A stretch of DNA of 64,000 nucleotides from Parvibaculaceae bacterium Mf 1.05b.01 (GTDB lineage Bacteria > Pseudomonadota > Alphaproteobacteria > Parvibaculales > Parvibaculaceae): assembly GCA_000509225.1 (NCBI GenBank), contig BAOK01000001.1:2724168-2788167 (forward strand), written 5' to 3'. The translations under genes were made by a program, and so were the position numbers. How positions within the stretch are numbered: position 1 is the first letter of the stretch; each line of letters opens with the position of its first letter. Positions 9,447 through 19,578 of this stretch are shown here, in pieces. The notes under the pieces were generated by a model. That model did no database searches and was not told where the DNA came from. It worked only from the letters and a program-made list of their open reading frames with translations.

Positions 9447-10166
9447 ATGACCGGCCCCCTCTCAAAAAACCCTGTATTCTGCGCGTTAGACACAACATCA
9501 GTCACTCAGGCTGTGACGCTCGCTCAATCCCTAATCGGCAAAGTGGGAGGCCTCAAAGTCGGCATGGAGTTTTTCTATGCCAATGGTCCGACCGGGTACC
9601 AAGCCGTCGCTGAGACCGGCATCCCGATCTTTCTCGACCTGAAGCTTCACGACATCCCAAACACCGTCGCAGGTGGTATTCGAGCAATCACCCCTCTCAA
9701 GCCAGCCATCCTGACCATACATACGGCAGGCGGAATCGACATGATGAAGGCGGCAAAACAGGCTTCAATGGAAGCGGCAGGCCCCTCACCACTCGTTGTG
9801 GGTGTCACCGTCCTAACCAGCCTGGATGAGAGCGACCTCAAGATGGCAGGTGTCGGTGATACTGCGGCAGACCAGGTTCGGAGACTGGCAGGCAACGCTC
9901 AGGAAGCCGGCCTAGACGGCGTGGTTTGCAGCCCATTGGAAGTTGACCTCCTCAGGGCCGACTGTGGTCCAGACTTCAAGCTTATCGTGCCGGGCATTCG
10001 TCCAAGTGGTGCTGCCATTGGTGACCAAAAGCGGGTCATGGGCCCTGCGGAAGCCCTCGCCAAAGGTGCAGACGTCCTGGTCATCGGACGCCCCATTACG
10101 CAGGCCAATCATCCAGCGAACGCAGCTGATGCCATTCAGGCGGAAATTGCCGCCTCCACATCATGA
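9447..10166 (+). CDS. pyrF: Orotidine 5'-phosphate decarboxylase
   Basis: Makes UMP from OMP, the last pyrimidine biosynthesis step. The active-site loop DLKLHDIPNT at residues 64-73 carries the Asp-x-Lys-x-x-Asp catalytic set. PGIRPSG and VIGRPITQA near the C-terminus form the phosphate site. Length (239 residues) fits the group-I bacterial enzyme. The ATG at 9447 is preferred, with GGAG at 9437-9440 six nt upstream, over an in-frame ATG at 9435 or GTG at 9399. The stop overlaps the trpF start by 4 bp, coupling pyrimidine and tryptophan genes. Confidence 0.96.
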   Translation: MTGPLSKNPVFCALDTTSVTQAVTLAQSLIGKVGGLKVGMEFFYANGPTGYQAVAETGIPIFLDLKLHDIPNTVAGGIRAITPLKPAILTIHTAGGIDMMKAAKQASMEAAGPSPLVVGVTVLTSLDESDLKMAGVGDTAADQVRRLAGNAQEAGLDGVVCSPLEVDLLRADCGPDFKLIVPGIRPSGAAIGDQKRVMGPAEALAKGADVLVIGRPITQANHPANAADAIQAEIAASTS

Positions 10167-10816
10167 CCAGCCCTACCGCCGTCAAAATCTGCGGGCTCTC
10201 GACGCCCAACATGGTCCATGTCGCGGTCGATGCGGGTGCCACTCATGTGGGCTTTATGTTTTACGCGCGCAGCCCCCGGAACGTGACGCTCGAGCAGGCC
10301 GCAGAATTGCGAGCGCTCCTGCCTGAAACTGTCCAGGCGGTCGCCATTATGGTGAACCCGGACGACGCGCTAGTGGATGAGATCGCCCAAACTGTGAAGC
10401 CGGATCTTTTGCAGCTTCACGGGAGCGAGACCCCGGAACGGGTTGCAGCGATCAAAACCCGTACCGGTCTTCCGGTCATGAAAGTCATTTCCGTCGCCGA
10501 CGCGGCTGACGTGGCGGCAGCCAATATTTACGAAAAAGTGGCTGATTTGTTGCTGTTTGACGCCAAACCGCCTAAATCTATGGCGAATGCGCTGCCCGGT
10601 GGCAACGCGGTCTCGTTCGACTGGTCGTTGATCGCGGACGCTGACCCACAGCTTCCCTGGATGCTCTCCGGCGGGCTCACACCTGACAATGTGGCTGACG
10701 CACTTGCCCGGACTGGGGCGCGCATGGTGGATGTATCGTCCGGCGTCGAAGACGCGCCGGGCCGGAAGAATGAAGCGCTGATCCGCGCATTTGTGAAAGC
10801 AGCGCAGAGTGCCTGA
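10163..10816 (+). CDS. trpF: Phosphoribosylanthranilate isomerase
   Basis: Carries out the Amadori rearrangement in tryptophan synthesis. The 217-residue TIM barrel has the catalytic cysteine in VKICGL (residues 6-11), HVGFMFYARSPRNV, LLQLHGSETPE, and the phosphate-binding end LSGGLTPDNV followed by VDVSSGVEDAPGRK. The catalytic Asp is in LLFDAKPPK. It overlaps pyrF by 4 bp (ATGA) and is followed 28 bp later by trpB, so trpFBA form one unit. No leader peptide or attenuator was seen upstream. Confidence 0.96.
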   Translation: MTSPTAVKICGLSTPNMVHVAVDAGATHVGFMFYARSPRNVTLEQAAELRALLPETVQAVAIMVNPDDALVDEIAQTVKPDLLQLHGSETPERVAAIKTRTGLPVMKVISVADAADVAAANIYEKVADLLLFDAKPPKSMANALPGGNAVSFDWSLIADADPQLPWMLSGGLTPDNVADALARTGARMVDVSSGVEDAPGRKNEALIRAFVKAAQSA

Positions 10817-10844
10817 ACGCACCTGCAGCTGAACGAGGTGACTG

Positions 10845-12071
10845 GTGCCAGAACGCCAACAGGAACTTAACTCCTATCGGACGGGGCCCGACGAGAACGG
10901 CCATTTCGGAATTTTCGGCGGACGCTTTGTTGCCGAGACTTTGATGCCGCTCATTCTCGACCTGGAACAGAACTACAAGTCTGCACAGCAAGACCCCGCC
11001 TTCTATGCAGAGCTTGATGATCTGGCCAAGCACTATACGGGCCGTCCGAGCCCGCTCTATTTTGCAGAGCGGCTTACCGAACATTGCGGCGGTGCGAAAA
11101 TCTATTTCAAGCGCGATGAGCTGAACCATACGGGCAGCCACAAGATCAATAACTGCCTGGGACAAATCCAGCTCGCCCGCCGCATGGGCAAAACCCGTAT
11201 CATTGCCGAGACGGGCGCAGGTCAACATGGGGTCGCGACCGCAACAGTTGCCGCGCGCTTCGGTCTGCCATGTATTGTCTATATGGGGGCGAAGGACATT
11301 GAACGTCAGGCACCCAACGTGTTCCGCATGAAACTGCTGGGTGCAGAAGTGGTGCCAGTGACTTCGGGCGCGGGCACCCTTAAAGACGCCATGAACGAAG
11401 CGCTCCGTGACTGGGTCACGAATGTAGATGAGACCTTCTACATTATCGGCACCGCTGCCGGGCCCCACCCCTACCCACAATTGGTCCGTGATTTTCAATC
11501 TGTGATTGGGCGCGAGACCAAAGAACAGATGCAGGAGCGCGAAGGGCGTTTGCCCGATAGTCTGGTTGCCTGTATTGGCGGCGGCTCCAATGCGATCGGC
11601 CTCTTCCATCCCTTCCTTGACGATAAGAGTGTCGACATAATCGGTGTTGAGGCTGGTGGTCACGGCCTCGAAACAGGCGAGCATTCAGCGTCTCTTGCTG
11701 GAGGGGCACCGGGTGTTTTGCACGGCAACCGGACGTACCTGCTACAGGATGATGATGGGCAGATCGAAGAAGGTCATTCGATCTCTGCGGGCCTCGACTA
11801 TCCAGGCATCGGGCCCGAACATGCGTGGCTTAAAGAAACAGGACGCGTTCAATATGTGAACGCAACGGACAAACAGGCGCTCGACGCTTTCCAGCTCTGC
11901 ACAAAACTTGAAGGCATCATTCCCGCACTTGAGCCCTCCCATGCGCTCGCCTATGTGCTGAAAATTGCGCCGGATCTTCCGAGCGATCATTTGATGGTGA
12001 TGAATATGTGCGGTCGTGGGGACAAAGACGTCTTCTCCGTCGCAGAGCATCTCGGGGTGAAACTCACATGA
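10845..12071 (+). CDS. trpB: Tryptophan synthase beta chain
   Basis: Condenses indole with serine to give tryptophan, in an alpha2-beta2 complex with TrpA. The PLP lysine is Lys100 in [10 protein letters not shown]. The glycine-rich phosphate loop is IGGGSNAIG and the [12 protein letters not shown] motif binds the cofactor-substrate region. [11 protein letters not shown] near residue 27 is typical of the N-terminus. Length is 408 residues. The start is GTG at 10845, preceded by a GAGGTGA-type ribosome site. It overlaps trpA by 4 bp. Confidence 0.97.
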   Translation: MPERQQELNSYRTGPDENGHFGIFGGRFVAETLMPLILDLEQNYKSAQQDPAFYAELDDLAKHYTGRPSPLYFAERLTEHCGGAKIYFKRDELNHTGSHKINNCLGQIQLARRMGKTRIIAETGAGQHGVATATVAARFGLPCIVYMGAKDIERQAPNVFRMKLLGAEVVPVTSGAGTLKDAMNEALRDWVTNVDETFYIIGTAAGPHPYPQLVRDFQSVIGRETKEQMQEREGRLPDSLVACIGGGSNAIGLFHPFLDDKSVDIIGVEAGGHGLETGEHSASLAGGAPGVLHGNRTYLLQDDDGQIEEGHSISAGLDYPGIGPEHAWLKETGRVQYVNATDKQALDAFQLCTKLEGIIPALEPSHALAYVLKIAPDLPSDHLMVMNMCGRGDKDVFSVAEHLGVKLT

Positions 12072-12892
12072 CCACCCGCATCGACACACGTTTCGCAGAG
12101 CTCAAACAAGAAGGCCGGGCTGCCTTCGTCGCTTTCGTCACAGCAGGTGACCCGGACTTTGAGACATCGCTCAGCATTCTCAAAGGTCTTCCCGGTACGG
12201 GAACTGATATCATAGAGATAGGCATGCCCTTCACCGATCCGATGGCGGAAGGACCTCCCATCCAGGCCTCTTACCTGCGCGCGCTTGAAGCCGGCCAGAC
12301 GATGCACAAAACGCTCGACCTGGTACGCCAGTTCCGTGCGGGGGACGACACGACGCCGATCGTTTTGATGGGCTACTACAACCCGGTTTATCATTACGGG
12401 GTGGAGAAGTTCCTGTCGGACGCCAAGACCGCGGGTGTCGACGGCTTCATCGTCGTAGACCTGCCTGCAGAAGAAGACGAAGAAATGTGCCTGCCTGCAC
12501 TTGAAGCTGGTCTCAATTTCATCCGTCTCGCGACACCGACCACAGATGAACACAGGCTTCCCGCTGTCCTTAAGAATACCAGTGGCTTTGTTTACTATGT
12601 ATCGGTCAAAGGTATTACCGGCGCGGCGGCGGCCAACACAACAGATGTGTCTGCTGCGGTTGCCCGGATCAAAGCAGAAACTGACCTCCCAGTGGCGGTT
12701 GGGTTCGGCATCAAAACGCCGCAAAATGTTGCCGCAATTGCCGCCCATGCTGATGGCGCAGTCGTTGGCTCTGCCATCGTCGATTGCGTTAAGGACAATT
12801 TGGATGAAGCCGGGCGTCCCACTGCGGAGCTCGTTCCACATGTGTTAGAATTTGTGAAATCGCTGGCTGATGGCGTTCGAAGCACCCGCTAG
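12068..12892 (+). CDS. trpA: Tryptophan synthase alpha chain
   Basis: Cleaves indole-3-glycerol phosphate and passes indole to TrpB through the inter-subunit tunnel. The catalytic Glu is in [16 protein letters not shown] (residues about 48-63), the catalytic Asp in [10 protein letters not shown], and the phosphate site in [12 protein letters not shown]. Length is 274 residues. The ATG at 12068 overlaps the trpB stop (ATGA), which fixes the start; open frame further upstream lies inside trpB and is not used. Confidence 0.96.
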   Translation: MTTRIDTRFAELKQEGRAAFVAFVTAGDPDFETSLSILKGLPGTGTDIIEIGMPFTDPMAEGPPIQASYLRALEAGQTMHKTLDLVRQFRAGDDTTPIVLMGYYNPVYHYGVEKFLSDAKTAGVDGFIVVDLPAEEDEEMCLPALEAGLNFIRLATPTTDEHRLPAVLKNTSGFVYYVSVKGITGAAAANTTDVSAAVARIKAETDLPVAVGFGIKTPQNVAAIAAHADGAVVGSAIVDCVKDNLDEAGRPTAELVPHVLEFVKSLADGVRSTR

Positions 12893-12952
12893 GCGCCAGC
12901 AGCTGATTGACAGGCCGCGTCTTGCTTTGGCGCGCCGCCATAGGAGAAGCCC

Positions 12953-13864
12953 ATGAACTGGATTAACAGTGTTGTTCGACCAAAGATCCAGAACGTTTTC
13001 AAGAAGCGTGACACACCAGACAATCTCTGGCGGAAATGCGGGTCCTGTGGCGAGATGGTGTTTCATCGTGACCTGGTTGCCGCGTTCAATGTTTGTCCCA
13101 ATTGCGACCATCACATCAAGCTGCCGAGCGATGAGCGTCTCAAACTTCTGTTTGATCGTGGAGAGTATGAAACGATCTCCGTGCCGTCTGTGCCGTCAGA
13201 CCCGCTCAAGTTTCGGGACCAGAAGAAATATACAGACCGCCTAAAAGATGCGCGCTCCAAGACCGGCAAAGAAGATGCTGTGACAGGGGCTGTCGGTCGC
13301 CTTGATGGCAGCGAAGTTGTTGTTGCCGTGCAGGACTTTGCATTCATGGGCGGATCGCTTGGCATGGGCGCAGGCGAAGCGATTGTTAAATCCATTGAAG
13401 TCGCGCTCGACAAAAAATGTGCCTTCATCATGGTTGCCGCCTCTGGCGGCGCACGTATGCAGGAAGGCATTCTGTCGCTCATGCAAATGTCGCGGGTCAC
13501 TGTTGGCGTGCAACGTCTGCGTGATGCGGGCTTGCCCTTCCTTGTTGTTCTCACCGACCCAACCACAGGTGGCGTGATGGCGTCTTATGCCATGCTCGGC
13601 GATGTGCACATTGCTGAACCCAAGGCACTTTTGGGCTTCTCTGGTCCACGGGTTATCGAGCAAACAATTCGTGAAAAACTTCCTGAAGGATTTCAGCGCG
13701 CGGAATATCTGCTTGAACATGGCATGGTCGACATGGTGGTCCACCGTCACAAGCTGAAAGAAACGCTGGGGCGTCTTGTTCGCCTGATGATGCATCAGCC
13801 AAAGGCACCACAGTCCGACTATCAGCTGCCTGCGGCCCCCACAGCGCCCCAAGCTGCTGGATAA
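12953..13864 (+). CDS. accD: Acetyl-CoA carboxylase carboxyltransferase subunit beta
   Basis: With AccA it moves CO2 from biotin to acetyl-CoA, giving malonyl-CoA for fatty-acid synthesis. The N-terminal zinc ribbon has Cys29, Cys32, Cys48 and Cys51 (CGSC and CPNC). The crotonase-fold core contains [23 protein letters not shown] and TDPTTGGV, which hold CoA and the oxyanion. Length is 303 residues. A 60-bp gap follows trpA and folC starts 11 bp after the stop; trpA-accD-folC order is common in alphaproteobacteria. Confidence 0.97.
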   Translation: MNWINSVVRPKIQNVFKKRDTPDNLWRKCGSCGEMVFHRDLVAAFNVCPNCDHHIKLPSDERLKLLFDRGEYETISVPSVPSDPLKFRDQKKYTDRLKDARSKTGKEDAVTGAVGRLDGSEVVVAVQDFAFMGGSLGMGAGEAIVKSIEVALDKKCAFIMVAASGGARMQEGILSLMQMSRVTVGVQRLRDAGLPFLVVLTDPTTGGVMASYAMLGDVHIAEPKALLGFSGPRVIEQTIREKLPEGFQRAEYLLEHGMVDMVVHRHKLKETLGRLVRLMMHQPKAPQSDYQLPAAPTAPQAAG

Positions 13865-13874
13865 TGACACTCCC

Positions 13875-15197
13875 ATGAGCGACAACAGCTCCTCTCTCAA
13901 GAGTGATACACTGCTTGAGAGGCTGATGGGCCTTCACCCAAAACTGATTGACCTGACGCTAGAGCGGACAGAACGGTTACTTGCCGCACTGGGGCATCCT
14001 GAAAAAAAGCTGCCGCCTATATTTCATATCGCGGGCACGAATGGCAAAGGCTCCACATCGGCCTTTCTGCAATCCATGCTTGAAGCGGCTAGTCTTACGG
14101 TCCACCGATATTCTTCGCCCCATCTTGTGAATTTCCACGAACGCATAGTGCTTGGCGGCAAAAGCATCCCGGAAGACGCGCTCGCCGACATTCTGGAAGA
14201 ATGCGAACGGGTGAACGCGGGTGCGAACATCACCTATTTCGAGATCACCACAGTTGCCGCCCTGCTTGCCTTTTCCCGCGCCCCCGCCGACGCCCTTCTT
14301 CTGGAAGTCGGCCTGGGCGGACGCTATGACGCGACCAACGTGTTTGAGAAACCGGCAATCACCCTCATCACCCATATTGGCTATGACCATCAGCATTTCC
14401 TGGGCGAAACGCTGAACGAAATTGCAGGCGAGAAGGCCGGTATTTTGAAGCGGGACGTGCCCGCCATCATCGCGCCGCAGGCGGATGAGGCATTTGACCG
14501 TATCGAACGGGAAGCGGCGCTCGTCAGCGCGCCGCTCTTTGTGGGCGGGCAGGACTGGACGGCCTATGAAGAACAGGGGCGTCTTGTCTACCAGGATACA
14601 GATGGCCTTTTGGACCTTCCTCTTCCCGGCCTCGTTGGCGCGCACCAGATCGAAAATGCCAGCATGGCCATCGCGGCGCTTCGGCAGGCGCCGGGCATCT
14701 CCATTGACGATGAAGCGATTGCGGAAGGGCTGGCGTCCGTCTCCTGGCCTGCCCGCATGCAACGGTTGAAGCAAGGACCGCTCGTAACAGCGGCAGGAGA
14801 AGGTGCTGAAGTCTGGCTCGACGGGTGTCACAATCCTTCTGGCGGGCGCGTTGCCGCGGCGACTATGGCAGACCTTGATGACAAGCTGCCGCGCTCGCTC
14901 TATCTCATCTGCGCTATGCAGAACACCAAGGACGCGAGCGCGTTCTTTGCGAATTTCGGTGGGCTGGCGCGTCAGGTCTTCACTGTCACGGCGCCCGGCG
15001 CAGATGCAGCCATCCCTGCAGCCGAGCTGGCCGATATGGCGAAAGCAGGTGGGCTGGAAGCTCAGCCGATGGAGAGCCTTGAGGCTGCCGTCGGTCGCGC
15101 GGTGGGACATGCAGATGCAGAGACCGGTGAGCCACCGCGTATTCTCATTTGCGGGACGCTTTACCTCGCGGGGCATGTTCTAAAGGAACACTCCTGA
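13875..15197 (+). CDS. folC: Bifunctional folylpolyglutamate/dihydrofolate synthase
   Basis: Adds glutamate to folates and makes dihydrofolate from dihydropteroate. The ATP loop is HIAGTNGKGSTSAF (residues about 51-64), followed by SSPHLVNFHERI and ITYFEITTVAALLAF typical of Mur-ligase-like FolC. LEVGLGGRYDATNVF carries metal-binding residues and LDGCHNPSGG lies in the C-terminal domain. Length is 440 residues. It is the last gene of the trpFBA-accD-folC run. A long antisense open frame over it is a codon-bias shadow. Confidence 0.95.
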   Translation: MSDNSSSLKSDTLLERLMGLHPKLIDLTLERTERLLAALGHPEKKLPPIFHIAGTNGKGSTSAFLQSMLEAASLTVHRYSSPHLVNFHERIVLGGKSIPEDALADILEECERVNAGANITYFEITTVAALLAFSRAPADALLLEVGLGGRYDATNVFEKPAITLITHIGYDHQHFLGETLNEIAGEKAGILKRDVPAIIAPQADEAFDRIEREAALVSAPLFVGGQDWTAYEEQGRLVYQDTDGLLDLPLPGLVGAHQIENASMAIAALRQAPGISIDDEAIAEGLASVSWPARMQRLKQGPLVTAAGEGAEVWLDGCHNPSGGRVAAATMADLDDKLPRSLYLICAMQNTKDASAFFANFGGLARQVFTVTAPGADAAIPAAELADMAKAGGLEAQPMESLEAAVGRAVGHADAETGEPPRILICGTLYLAGHVLKEHS

Positions 15198-15287
15198 CGA
15201 GCACCGCCTCCCTGCCTGAATACAGGATTTGTCTCATACCCTGGCAAGGTCATAGACTTTCCGGTCCTGATGAGGAGGAGACCCGAC

Positions 15288-15527
15288 ATGATTGAACCCT
15301 ATGAGACCGCTGTTGAGGATGCCCTTTTGACGCTCCGCGCCGCCAGAAGATCCCTGGTCAATGAGATTTCCGCCTATCCACGACCGATTTCAGGCTGCGA
15401 CGCTCAGTTCAACCACTTGCTCAGTGACCGCACACGCATTTCAGACGCAATCAATGCCCTGCAGAACCAGCCGTTCGTGCCCACACCGCGTGTAATGGAA
15501 CCCGGTGCGGCCTCCGAAAGCAGATAA
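15288..15527 (+). CDS. Small hypothetical protein
   Basis: A 79-residue protein with no family recognised. It is predicted mostly helical in the first 65 residues, with a heptad-like spacing of Leu, Ile and Val (ALLTLRAARRSLVNEI and RISDAINALQN), one Cys, and a Pro-rich tail. No signal peptide or membrane segment is seen. The ATG at 15288 has GAGGAGGAG at 15272-15280 upstream, a strong ribosome site, which supports real translation. It lies between folC and a shared terminator. Function unknown. Confidence 0.6.
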   Translation: MIEPYETAVEDALLTLRAARRSLVNEISAYPRPISGCDAQFNHLLSDRTRISDAINALQNQPFVPTPRVMEPGAASESR

Positions 15528-15529
15528 AA

Positions 15530-15559
15530 AAACCGGCCCCCATTTGAAGGAGCCGGTTT
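15530..15559. terminator. Bidirectional terminator between the small gene and trxA
   Basis: AAACCGGC at 15530-15537 pairs with GCCGGTTT at 15552-15559, with a 14-nt loop. An A-run precedes it (15526-15532), which reads as a U-run for leftward transcripts. It sits between converging genes, so it can serve both. Confidence 0.75.
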
Positions 15560-15658
15560 CAATTCTCAGAAAGACATTCAAGCGGAATTTGTTCATTTTC
15601 GCGTTTTCGAACGGAAAACCGGCCAAGTCTGATCTTGGCACTTTTCCTGAAAACGCTT

Positions 15659-15979
15659 TTAAATCTCGCTTTCGATCCACTCTTTGATCTTGCCCTTTGG
15701 CAGTGCGCCAACCTTGGTCGCTGCAACCTGACCATCTTTGAAGATCATCAGCGTTGGGATGCCGCGCACGCCATATTTTGTAGGCACGTTCGGGTTCTCA
15801 TCAATGTTGAGCTTCGCAATGGTGAGCTTGTCCCCAAGGTCGCCTGCGATCTCTTCAAGAGCCGGGCTGATCTGCTTACACGGACCGCACCACTCTGCCC
15901 AGAAGTCCACCAGTACAGGCTGGCTGGCATCGATCACATCGGCTTCGAAGCTGTCATCTGTTACTTTTGATGTGGCCAT
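15659..15979 (-). CDS. trxA: Thioredoxin
   Basis: Cytoplasmic disulfide reductant. The 106-residue protein carries the classical active site WCGPCK (Cys31, Cys34) after VDFWAEW, the cis-proline segment [11 protein letters not shown], and the buried Asp of PVLVDFW. Length is standard. It is the last gene of the leftward addB-addA-trxA run, 146 bp after addA, so it may have its own promoter. Confidence 0.97.
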   Translation of the reverse strand: MATSKVTDDSFEADVIDASQPVLVDFWAEWCGPCKQISPALEEIAGDLGDKLTIAKLNIDENPNVPTKYGVRGIPTLMIFKDGQVAATKVGALPKGKIKEWIESEI

Positions 15980-16125
15980 GAGTTGCGCCTTTCGTTTTAT
16001 CCCGGCTTATGCGCCGGTTGATGATGGTTGGGCCCGACGGAGAATCCCCGAGCCCCAAAATATCGTTGGGAGGAATCTAGGTAGCCCCTCCTGCAGGGTC
16101 AAGGCATGGTCACGTGGCCGTGACA

Positions 16126-19100
16126 CTAAAGCGATTTAGCCAGCATTTCTGCGGGTATTTCCATGAGATTTGGCCCATCTGTCCATAGAAGCGCCGCCCG
16201 AATCGGGCGATCAGGATACAGCTTGCCCAAGAGGGCAGCATATCCAGCCATTTGAGCGATATAGGCGGGGCTCGTGTCATCCACACGGGCGGGCGGCGGA
16301 CGGTTTGTTTTATAGTCGATGATGAGAACCTCTTCTTCGCTCACAAGAAGACGGTCGATCTGACCGCTCAAGAAGAGACGGTCGCCGTCCCGCTCAATCT
16401 CACCAACAAGCGCCACTTCCGCCCGACTGCCGGGTCCAAAGAGCGACGCAAAGGCCGGAGCCGCCAAGACAGTTTGAACAGCGTTTGCGATCTCTGCTTG
16501 TTCCTCGCCGGAGAGGGCGAGGCCATCACTTGCCAGAAATTGTTGTGCCGCTGCTTCGCGCTTGTCCTCACCCAGGTCCGGGAGCGTTTCCAAAAGACGA
16601 TGAATGAGGCGCCCGCGCTTAAACCTGTCCGCACCGCCAGTGCTGAGCGGTGAGGCAATCGTGGGCTCGTCGACATCTTCCACCAGCTTGGACGGCGCTA
16701 AAGGTCTTGCGGGAACCGGTTCCGGCGGCGGGAGTTGAGACGCCCAAGAGGGCAGGTCGGCCCTTGGTTGCGAGACCTTTGCGGCTTCTGCTCGTTTGAC
16801 GTCCCGCTTCTGATCGCCCTCAATGCGCTTGACCGGCTCCCCATCCCATGCGGTTATTTCTTGCATCTCTCCAGCCAGACCGCGCTCCATCAGTTTGTAC
16901 CAGCAGTCAGGGCTCAGCTCCCGGCTTCCCTCATAGCCGCTAATGTAAAGGCGGTCTTTGGCCCGCGTCATCGCAACATAGAGAAGACGGCGATATTCAT
17001 TCATCGCCTCAACGCGCAAACGGTCTCTCGCTCTCCCCGCCACCGGGTCGTCATTCGCTTTCCGGCCTGGAAAGAGCAACAGACCGGCACCATCACCGTC
17101 GGCAGCTATGAGTTTTGGATCGTGCTGCCCCCCCGGCACCGAGCAGGTGTCTGGCAAAAAGACAATGGGCGCTTCCAATCCTTTGGCGCCGTGAACGGTC
17201 ATGATCCGAACTTCGTCGCGCCCTTCCGCCATTTCGCGTTTTACTTCAGCTTCGCCTGCATCAACCCAATGGAGGAAGCTTTGCAGCGACGGGGTGTGCG
17301 TGCGTTCATATCCCAACGCCAGGGATAAAAACTCATCAACAGGGTCATCAACGTCTGCCCCCAGCCGTGCCCTCAGATTGCGGCGCCCATTATCGGCAAC
17401 AAGCATGTGCGCGAAGAACTCATAGGGTCGCATCTGGTCCACTCGTTTCCGCCAGGACGATAAGAGCCTATGAGCCTCCTGATAGGAGGACTGTTCGTCT
17501 CTGCGCGCAGTCAGCGCCTGCCAAAGAGAGCCCTTACGATCATGGGCCAAATCAAACAGAGCATCTTCATCCAGGCCAATGAGCGGACTTTTCAAAACAG
17601 TCGCCAGCGTCAGGTCATCTTCTGGCAAAAGCGCAAAGGCGGCGGCGGCCATGAGATCCATTACTGCAATCTGATCGGTGAGTACCATTCGGTCAGTGCC
17701 GGCGACTGGTACGCCCCGTCGTTTCAAGGCCCGGATGATTTCTTCAACAAAGATGTTACGTCGACGCACAAGGATGAGAACGTCCCTTGCTTCAATCGGA
17801 CGGCCCTCCCCTTTCAGGCTTTCATTTGTGGCGAGCCAATGCGCGACTGTGGAGGCGATCCTGTCCGCCAGTCGCGCCTCAGGGCTTTCTGACTTTGGAT
17901 AATCTAGCGGCGCGTCCCATGGCAGGGCCTCTTCTTCCTCATCGGGCACACAGGTCGGCCAGATCTCGACAAGCCCGGCATCAAGGTCGCGGAAGGGATA
18001 GTGCGTTGGCGGCTCTGCGTCTGCGTTAAGACCGGTGGCGGTTTCTTCTGTCGCAAATACCTGATCGACCGCGCTCAAAACTTCGCGGGTGGAGCGAAAA
18101 GACAGAAGTAGGTCCACCGGGTTCCATGTTTTGCCGGCACCCTCTACCTTTGCCGCAAAGTGATTTTTCATCTCCGCAAACTTTGCCGGGTCCGCCCCCT
18201 GGAAAGAAAAGATCGATTGTTTTTCATCGCCCACTGCGAAGATGGTTCGGGTCAACTCGCGCGCGCCCTCGCCGGACAGGAACTCTTCGGCCAGGGCCTG
18301 TATCACTTCCCATTGATGCGGACTCGTATCCTGGGCTTCATCCACAAGGATGTGGTCAAGGCCACCATCGAGCTTATAGAGCACCCAGGCGGCAGCTGAG
18401 GAGAGGTTCAGCAAGTCTCGGCTTTTTAGAATAAGGTCTTCATAGTCGAGCACAGCCCATTGCTGCTTGAGTCTCTCAAAACGTTCGAGCAGGGCTGCTG
18501 CCAGCACATAGAGTGCGTGGGTTGAGGCTACGATGCGGGCCGCGCGGCGTTTCTCTTCCAGCTCGACAATGCGGGCCTGTTCCCGTTCCAGCAGATCCAG
18601 GAGATGCGGGTGGGCTTCGTGCACTTTCTTGGTGATGATGCTGGGTGTCAGTTTCTTTGGGTCGCCGTCCTGCTTGAGAAATGCTGTCTTATAGACGTCC
18701 AGCACCTCCACATCCGCCGGTGCATTGAGAAAGTCCGCAATAGTCGTCGCTGTTTTGACGTCCGTCTTGTTTCCACCAGCCAGGAGAGGGTGAGCCTCTT
18801 TAAGCTCAGAAAGAGGGGCTGCTTCTGCGGCGGTGGCAATCAGCGAGTCTTCTGTATCCCCTGGCGCCACCTGCAATAGACCTGCAACCCGCTCCAGGAT
18901 ACCGGCCACACCGCCTGCGCTTGCGATCTGTTCGGTCAGGCGGGCGCGCTTGCCTACAATCTCGCGAAAGAGATCATCAAACCCATATTCGCCGACAAGC
19001 GAAGAGACGGTCTCAAAAGCGTGTGCAACATCGCCTTGCGCGCCCGCCTGTTCCTCCACTCCAATCTCGGAGAGGATTTCATCCCGCGCTTCTGCCATCA

Positions 19101-19578
19101 GTTCCGTTGCCGTGCGCTCATCCAGAATTTCAAAATGCGGTGGCACACCCGCTTCCAATGGAAAGCGGCCGAGCAGGCGTTCACAAAAAGCATGAATGGT
19201 TTGGATTTTGAGACCACCTGGTGTCTCAATCGCCCTGGCAAACAAGAGGCGGGCGCTTAAGAGTTTTGCCGCATCTGGTGCCACGCCCTCAAGTTCCTGC
19301 AGCTTCACCGCGAGTGCTGCTTCGTCCATCACCGCCCATTCACCCAAACGATCATAGAGACGGCTTGCCATCTCCGAGGCTGCCGCCTTGGTGAAGGTCA
19401 GGCAGAGAATACGCTCCGGCTCCGTGCCTGACAGGAGGAGCCGGATTACCCGGTTGATAAGGACATGGGTTTTGCCTGAGCCCGCGTTAGCAGACACCCA
19501 GACTGATGCGGTCGGGTCGGCGGCAGCCGCCTGCCGTCTTGTGGTGTCATTGACCGTCAATGCGCCGGTTTCCGCCAT
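16126..19578 (-). CDS. addA: Double-strand break repair helicase-nuclease AddA
   Basis: Helicase and nuclease subunit of AddAB, which resects broken DNA ends for RecA loading (the RecBCD counterpart). A UvrD-type helicase: Walker A SANAGSGKTH at residues 29-38, ILCLTFTKAAASEM, motif II LVDEAQDTSPHQW, GDEKQSIFSFQGA, RIMTVHGAKGLE, and YVAMTRAKDRL. The C-terminal RecB-family nuclease shows ALVGEIERDG and LIIDYKTNRPP with the catalytic Asp and Lys. Length is 1150 residues. Its start codon overlaps the addB stop by one base (TGATG), so translation is coupled. Confidence 0.95.
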   Translation of the reverse strand: MAETGALTVNDTTRRQAAAADPTASVWVSANAGSGKTHVLINRVIRLLLSGTEPERILCLTFTKAAASEMASRLYDRLGEWAVMDEAALAVKLQELEGVAPDAAKLLSARLLFARAIETPGGLKIQTIHAFCERLLGRFPLEAGVPPHFEILDERTATELMAEARDEILSEIGVEEQAGAQGDVAHAFETVSSLVGEYGFDDLFREIVGKRARLTEQIASAGGVAGILERVAGLLQVAPGDTEDSLIATAAEAAPLSELKEAHPLLAGGNKTDVKTATTIADFLNAPADVEVLDVYKTAFLKQDGDPKKLTPSIITKKVHEAHPHLLDLLEREQARIVELEEKRRAARIVASTHALYVLAAALLERFERLKQQWAVLDYEDLILKSRDLLNLSSAAAWVLYKLDGGLDHILVDEAQDTSPHQWEVIQALAEEFLSGEGARELTRTIFAVGDEKQSIFSFQGADPAKFAEMKNHFAAKVEGAGKTWNPVDLLLSFRSTREVLSAVDQVFATEETATGLNADAEPPTHYPFRDLDAGLVEIWPTCVPDEEEEALPWDAPLDYPKSESPEARLADRIASTVAHWLATNESLKGEGRPIEARDVLILVRRRNIFVEEIIRALKRRGVPVAGTDRMVLTDQIAVMDLMAAAAFALLPEDDLTLATVLKSPLIGLDEDALFDLAHDRKGSLWQALTARRDEQSSYQEAHRLLSSWRKRVDQMRPYEFFAHMLVADNGRRNLRARLGADVDDPVDEFLSLALGYERTHTPSLQSFLHWVDAGEAEVKREMAEGRDEVRIMTVHGAKGLEAPIVFLPDTCSVPGGQHDPKLIAADGDGAGLLLFPGRKANDDPVAGRARDRLRVEAMNEYRRLLYVAMTRAKDRLYISGYEGSRELSPDCWYKLMERGLAGEMQEITAWDGEPVKRIEGDQKRDVKRAEAAKVSQPRADLPSWASQLPPPEPVPARPLAPSKLVEDVDEPTIASPLSTGGADRFKRGRLIHRLLETLPDLGEDKREAAAQQFLASDGLALSGEEQAEIANAVQTVLAAPAFASLFGPGSRAEVALVGEIERDGDRLFLSGQIDRLLVSEEEVLIIDYKTNRPPPARVDDTSPAYIAQMAGYAALLGKLYPDRPIRAALLWTDGPNLMEIPAEMLAKSL

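Noticed and set aside
9994..10112. Possible regulatory element between pyrF and trpF
   Set aside because: The genes overlap by 4 bp and the sequence is fully explained as pyrF coding.
13977..15176. Long antisense open frame over folC
   Set aside because: Shadow of a GC-rich coding gene; no start site or domain.
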